In this document: piece by piece, positions 60,524 to 64,000 of the stretch
How the letters are laid out: every line of letters starts with the position of its first letter
How positions within the stretch are numbered: the first letter of the stretch is position 1
NCBI GenBank assembly: GCA_963972255.1
Contig: CAXATO010000002.1
Coordinates: forward strand, 1 to 64,000
Origin: UBA1479 sp002706405
GTDB taxonomy: Bacteria > Pseudomonadota > Alphaproteobacteria > Rhodospirillales > Casp-alpha2
DNA: 64,000 nt
Reading direction: 5' to 3'
Notes under the pieces: generated by a model
The model's database searches: none
What the model was told of the DNA's origin: nothing
Seen by the model: only the letters and a program-made list of their open reading frames with translations
Position numbers and translations under genes: made by a program

Positions 60524-62344
60524 TTACCGACCCGCCGCCTGGCGGGCGGTGTCAGGACCTTTCCCGGGCGCGTCGCCGGCAAACTGCAATTCATAGAGAT
60601 GCTTGTAATGGCCGCCGCGCGCCAGGAGTTCCGAATGACTGCCGTGTTCGACGACGCGACCGCCGACGACGACGCAAATCAGGTCGGCGCGGACGACGGT
60701 CGACAGGCGGTGGGCGATGACCAGGGTCGTACGGTCGGTCATCAGCGCGTCGAGCGCGGCCTGCACCTGGCGTTCCGATTCCGTATCAAGGGCCGACGTC
60801 GCTTCGTCCAGCAACAGGATCGGCGCGTTCTTCAGCATGGCCCGGGCGATGGCGAGGCGCTGGCGCTGGCCGCCCGAAAGCTTGACCCCCTGTTCACCCA
60901 CCAGGGTGTCATAGCCGTCGGGCAATTCCGCGATGAAGTCGTGGGCGGCGGCGTTCCTGGCCGCTTCGATAATCTCGTCCTCGCTCGCCCCGGCGCGGCC
61001 ATAGGCGATATTGGCGCGCACGGTATCGTCGAACAGGGTGACTTCCTGGCTGACCAGGGCCATGGCGCCGCGCAGAGACGCGAAGGTCAAACCGCGCACA
61101 TCCTCGCCATCGACCAGCACCGCCCCCTCGGCGACATCGTAGAACCGGGGGATCAGGTTGAGAATCGTCGACTTGCCCGCCCCGGACGGCCCGACCAGGG
61201 CCACGGTCTTGCCCGCCGGCACGGTCAGGGACAGATTGTTGAGGGTCACCCGGTCCTGGGTATAGGCGAACCCGACATTGCGGAATTCGACCGCACCCTT
61301 GACCGGTGTCGGCAGGTCACGGGCATCGGGCGTTTCCTGGATCGCCGGTTCCATGTCGAGCATCTGAAACAGGCGGTCGGCGCCGGCCAGGCCCTGCTGC
61401 AAAGCGGCGTTCAGATTGGCCAGCCGCTTCATGGGCTCATAAGCCAGCAACAGCGCCGTAATGAAGGAAAAGAACGACCCCGCATCCGTGTTACCGTGAA
61501 TCACCCGATAGCCGCCGTAGAAAATGACGATGCCGACGGCGACACCGCCCAGGGTTTCCATGATCGGGCTGGACAGCGCCCGGGTACGCTCGGCCTTCAT
61601 GGTCAGATTGAACACGCGCTCGACGATTTCGCTGACACGGCCGCGCTCGTACGCTTCCATGGAGTAGGCCTTGACCACGCGGATGCCCTGGATGGTCTGT
61701 TCCAGCAGGGTTGTGAACAGGCCCATTTCGCGCTGCGTATTGGCGGTCACCTTGCGCATGCGGCGGCCCAGCTTGACGATCGGCAACAAGGCGGCGGGGA
61801 AGATGATGAAGGCGATGAGCGCCAACCGCCAGTCCTGGTAGAAGGTGACGCCGATCAGGCCGATCAGGGTCATGGCGTCCTTGCCGAGCGAGACCCAGGC
61901 GTTGGATACCGCCCCCCGCATCTGGTTGATGTCGACCAGGAAGCGCGAAATCAGCCCGCCCGTATTGGAGTCCTGGAAGAACTTCACATCCATGCGCGAC
62001 AATTTGTCGAACAGGCGGTTCTGATTGTCGGTGACGATGCGCAGCCCCACATAGGCCATCAACGTCGCCTGTCCGTAATTGGCCAGGCCCTTGACGATGA
62101 ACACGGCGAACACGGCCAGGCCCACGGGCATCAGCATGGATTCATCCCGATTGACGAAGATGTCGTTGACTACCGGCTCCATCAACCAGGCGCTGGCCGC
62201 CGTGGCCGCGGCCATCAGCGCCATACAGGCAAGCGCCGCGAAGAACCAGCGCGCGTAACCGCGCATGCTTTCGCGGAACAGCCGGCCGAGAAGGCTCGCC
62301 GTGGAAGCGTGAACGGGCGTATGGGTATCGATGGCGGACGCCAC
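60524..62344 (-). CDS. msbA: Lipid A export ABC transporter MsbA
   Basis: 606 aa half-transporter with six membrane helices and a C-terminal ATPase: Walker A VALVGPSGAGKST, signature LSGGQRQRLAIARA, Walker B PILLLDEATSALD, H-loop VIAHRLSTV. Context between Kdo/lipid A genes supports flipping of lipid A across the inner membrane rather than drug export. Starts at a GTG (62344) behind GAGG. Followed by DUF374, waaA, lpxK and the acyltransferase on the same strand. Confidence 0.92.
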   Translation of the reverse strand: MASAIDTHTPVHASTASLLGRLFRESMRGYARWFFAALACMALMAAATAASAWLMEPVVNDIFVNRDESMLMPVGLAVFAVFIVKGLANYGQATLMAYVGLRIVTDNQNRLFDKLSRMDVKFFQDSNTGGLISRFLVDINQMRGAVSNAWVSLGKDAMTLIGLIGVTFYQDWRLALIAFIIFPAALLPIVKLGRRMRKVTANTQREMGLFTTLLEQTIQGIRVVKAYSMEAYERGRVSEIVERVFNLTMKAERTRALSSPIMETLGGVAVGIVIFYGGYRVIHGNTDAGSFFSFITALLLAYEPMKRLANLNAALQQGLAGADRLFQMLDMEPAIQETPDARDLPTPVKGAVEFRNVGFAYTQDRVTLNNLSLTVPAGKTVALVGPSGAGKSTILNLIPRFYDVAEGAVLVDGEDVRGLTFASLRGAMALVSQEVTLFDDTVRANIAYGRAGASEDEIIEAARNAAAHDFIAELPDGYDTLVGEQGVKLSGGQRQRLAIARAMLKNAPILLLDEATSALDTESERQVQAALDALMTDRTTLVIAHRLSTVVRADLICVVVGGRVVEHGSHSELLARGGHYKHLYELQFAGDAPGKGPDTARQAAGR

Positions 62345-62460
62345 GGGCCTCGGGTCCTTCCGACGGTTCCTGGGACAGGGTCGGACCTTTTACCACGTAG
62401 CCTTGGAAAGGCCAAGAATCCCGCGTGATTTCAGGGATTTATAAGCGAGTTCTAAAGGCC

Positions 62461-63462
62461 TCAGCGAAACACGTGCAGATTGCCCTCGAACTGATCGAAA
62501 CTGGCGTCCCAGGAATACTTCAGCGCGTGATTACGGCAGGCCTCGGCGGGAATGGCGAGGGCCGCCGTGACCGCCGCCGCCAGATCGTCGGACAGCACCC
62601 CGGCCCCCGACTGATTGACCACGTCGAGCGGCCCCGGCACGGGATAAGCCGCCACGGGCACGCCCGACGCCATGGCCTCGAGCAGGACCAGGCCGAAGGT
62701 GTCGGTCCGGGAGGGAAACACGAAGACGTCGGCGGCAGCGAAATATTTCGCCAATTCCTCCCCCTCCTTCACGCCGGCGAAGCGGACGGCGGGATATTTG
62801 CGTTTCAGATCGTCCAACTGCGGGCCGTCGCCGACTACGTATTTGGTGCCGGGCAGATCGAGCTTCAGGAAAGCTTCGATATTCTTTTCCACCGCCACCC
62901 GACCGGTGAACAGGCTGATCGGCCGGGGGGCGTCCAGGAACGCCTTGTCGCGGGGCTTGAACAGATCCGTCCACACGCCGCGCGACCAACGGCGCACGGG
63001 CGGGCGGAACCCCCGGGCGATCAGGTCATCCTCGATCGTCTGGGTCGCCACCATGATCGCCGAGGACGGCCCGTGGAACCATTTCATCACGGCGTACAAC
63101 CAGCTGAGCGGCAACGGCACCCGGGCATGGACGTATTCGGGGAACCGCGTGTGATAGGCCGTGGTGAAGGGGTATCCCTGTTTCAGGCAATGGGCGCGCG
63201 CGGCAACGCCCAGGGGGCCCTCGGTCGCGATATGGATGGCCTGGGGCTGGAAATCCTCGATCATGGCCGCGACCCGGCGGCCGGGGAACAGGGCCAGCCG
63301 GATTTCCGGATAGGTCGGACAGGGGATGGTGCGGAACAGGTCCGGCGTCACCAGACGGACCTGATGGCCGCGCCGTTCCAGCCCCTGCCTCAGCGTGTCG
63401 AGGGTTCGGACGACGCCATTGATTTGGGGAAGCCAGGCATCGGTGACGATGAGGAGTCGCAT
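62461..63462 (-). CDS. GT4 family glycosyltransferase
   Basis: 333 aa. Starts MRLLIVTDAWLPQINGVVRT, the usual opening of MgtA/PimB-like GT4 enzymes, and has the E-x7-E-type region FPSRTDTFGLVLLEAMASG and a sugar-nucleotide loop around FTGRVAVEKNIEAFLKL. It overlaps the following-in-genome LpxH-like gene by 73 bases: the ATG at 63462 (AAGGGA upstream) is inside that gene's 3' end. Probably adds a hexose or other sugar to a lipid in the envelope; the substrate is unknown. Confidence 0.85.
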   Translation of the reverse strand: MRLLIVTDAWLPQINGVVRTLDTLRQGLERRGHQVRLVTPDLFRTIPCPTYPEIRLALFPGRRVAAMIEDFQPQAIHIATEGPLGVAARAHCLKQGYPFTTAYHTRFPEYVHARVPLPLSWLYAVMKWFHGPSSAIMVATQTIEDDLIARGFRPPVRRWSRGVWTDLFKPRDKAFLDAPRPISLFTGRVAVEKNIEAFLKLDLPGTKYVVGDGPQLDDLKRKYPAVRFAGVKEGEELAKYFAAADVFVFPSRTDTFGLVLLEAMASGVPVAAYPVPGPLDVVNQSGAGVLSDDLAAAVTAALAIPAEACRNHALKYSWDASFDQFEGNLHVFR

Positions 63463-64000
63463 GCGTCTTCGTCCCTTAGGAAGGATAGGCCGCGCAGTTC
63501 CGCCCATTTGAGAATTTCCAGACGGCCGTCTTCGTGTTCGACCAGGGCCGTGCAGCTTTCGACCCAGTCGCCGTCGTTGCAGTAGAGGATGCCGTCCATG
63601 TCGCGCATTTCGGCGGTGTGGATATGGCCGCAGATGACGCCCTCGACGCCGCGCTTGCGCGCCTCGCCGACCACCGCGTCTTCGAAGCTGGACACGAATT
63701 CGACCGCGTTCTTGACCTTGTGTTTCAGATAGGCGGACAGCGACCAGTAGGAGAACCCCAGCTTGCGCCGGGCGATGTTCAACCACAGGTTCAGCATCAA
63801 GGCCGCGGTGTAGGCATTGTCGCCCAGGAAGGCCAGCCACTTGGCGTATTTCACCACGCCGTCGAATTGATCGCCGTGGATGACCAGGAAGCGCCGCCCG
63901 TCGGCCATGGTGTGATAGGCCTCGTTCAGCACGGCGACCCGCCCGAACCGATGGTTGGAAAAATCGCGGAAGTTTTCATCGTGATTGCCGGGCACGTACA
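63390..64000 (-). CDS. LpxH-like UDP-2,3-diacylglucosamine diphosphatase, partial
   Basis: The 5' part is cut by the window edge; about 203 residues are seen. Metallophosphoesterase motifs: PGNHDE near the edge, HGDQFD, and CGHIHTAEMRD. YSLSAYLKHKVK-like and CNDGDWVESCTALVEHEDG segments fit the alphaproteobacterial LpxH-like phosphatase family. Cytoplasmic or membrane-attached enzyme of lipid A synthesis, or a related phosphatase. Its 3' end overlaps the GT4 gene by 73 bases. The Ser-rich tail (DSSSSPMPGFPKSMASSEPS) is coded by that overlap. Confidence 0.8.
   Translation of the reverse strand, partial: YVPGNHDENFRDFSNHRFGRVAVLNEAYHTMADGRRFLVIHGDQFDGVVKYAKWLAFLGDNAYTAALMLNLWLNIARRKLGFSYWSLSAYLKHKVKNAVEFVSSFEDAVVGEARKRGVEGVICGHIHTAEMRDMDGILYCNDGDWVESCTALVEHEDGRLEILKWAELRGLSFLRDEDACDSSSSPMPGFPKSMASSEPSTR

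Noticed and set aside
60005..62428. An 807-codon plus-strand frame opposite the acyltransferase and msbA
   Set aside because: Mirror frame of the msbA coding strand; composition is typical of antisense GC-rich frames.

Overview
The window is GC-rich, gene-dense chromosomal DNA from a Gram-negative alphaproteobacterium, most likely Rhodospirillales-like. This rests on content: a type II DAHP synthase, DUF3126, DUF1244 and DUF3035 (BamF-type) proteins, a Coq7 ubiquinone hydroxylase, a full lipid A/Kdo gene set and a MaiA-type GST. No rRNA, insertion sequence, prophage, CRISPR array or integrase was found. About sixty protein genes and one tRNA-Leu(CAA) fill almost all of the sequence. The only gap above 300 bases is 21322-21673, a structured divergent intergenic region.

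Layout. 40-4143: a cNMP-binding/TPR protein, a 79-aa conserved-looking protein and a PAS/degenerate GGDEF/EAL protein. 4322-9059: a four-gene leftward operon (ATPase, ABC-2 permease, GldG-like and DUF4340 proteins) of the kind called gliding-motility ABC systems. 9274-11545: hemN behind a textbook FNR/FixK class II promoter, and a secreted DUF547 protein. 11779-17567: aroG, then nicotinate phosphoribosyltransferase, nadE and cysS; cysS carries a short internal stretch of about 49% G+C. 17572-22474: a stand-alone formyltransferase domain, a HisKA-PAS-PAS-GGDEF-EAL protein, a hypothetical protein and trmJ. 22530-26669: an MDR dehydrogenase behind a 10-bp triple repeat, coq7, dsbB, a YqaA-type membrane protein, a TauD-type dioxygenase and tRNA-Leu. 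26787-33123: a PhoB-type response regulator divergent from a small secreted protein with three GTCAGGT direct repeats between them; an E1/transketolase divergent from an Lrp-type regulator; small conserved proteins; and a tartrate-dehydrogenase-type enzyme overlapping a [2Fe-2S] ferredoxin.

33271-47567 is mostly a rightward run: a lone recombinase-like SAM-domain protein, maiA, a PhaJ/MaoC-type hydratase preceded by a perfect palindrome, ribF-ileS-lspA-bamF-like, an M16 protease pair, and pgi-mutL. ribF/ileS, the two M16 genes and pgi/mutL each overlap by four bases. 47604-55394 holds a hypothetical protein, rsmD-rluB, tadA, a DUF6352-DUF1244 pair, purD, and xseA overlapping an M23 peptidase. 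55419-56597 is a compact RES/Xre toxin-antitoxin module with its own AT-rich promoter and two GACA-NN-TGTC palindromes. 56607-64000 is a leftward envelope operon in transcription order: LpxH-like phosphatase (cut by the window edge), GT4 glycosyltransferase, msbA, DUF374 acyltransferase, waaA, lpxK and an LpxL-like acyltransferase.

Most of the window is housekeeping. The less expected items are regulatory: the hemN FNR promoter with matching -10, the response-regulator direct repeats, the palindrome before the PhaJ-like gene, the toxin-antitoxin operators and the 10-bp repeat at the MDR gene. Among proteins they are the GldG/DUF4340 ABC system, the HisKA domain fused to GGDEF-EAL without an ATPase domain, and the lone core-binding-domain protein. 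I found no convincing wholly new multi-gene system; the GldG/DUF4340 transporter is the best candidate for an undescribed function. No computation or database search was run: family names come from recognising motifs by eye.
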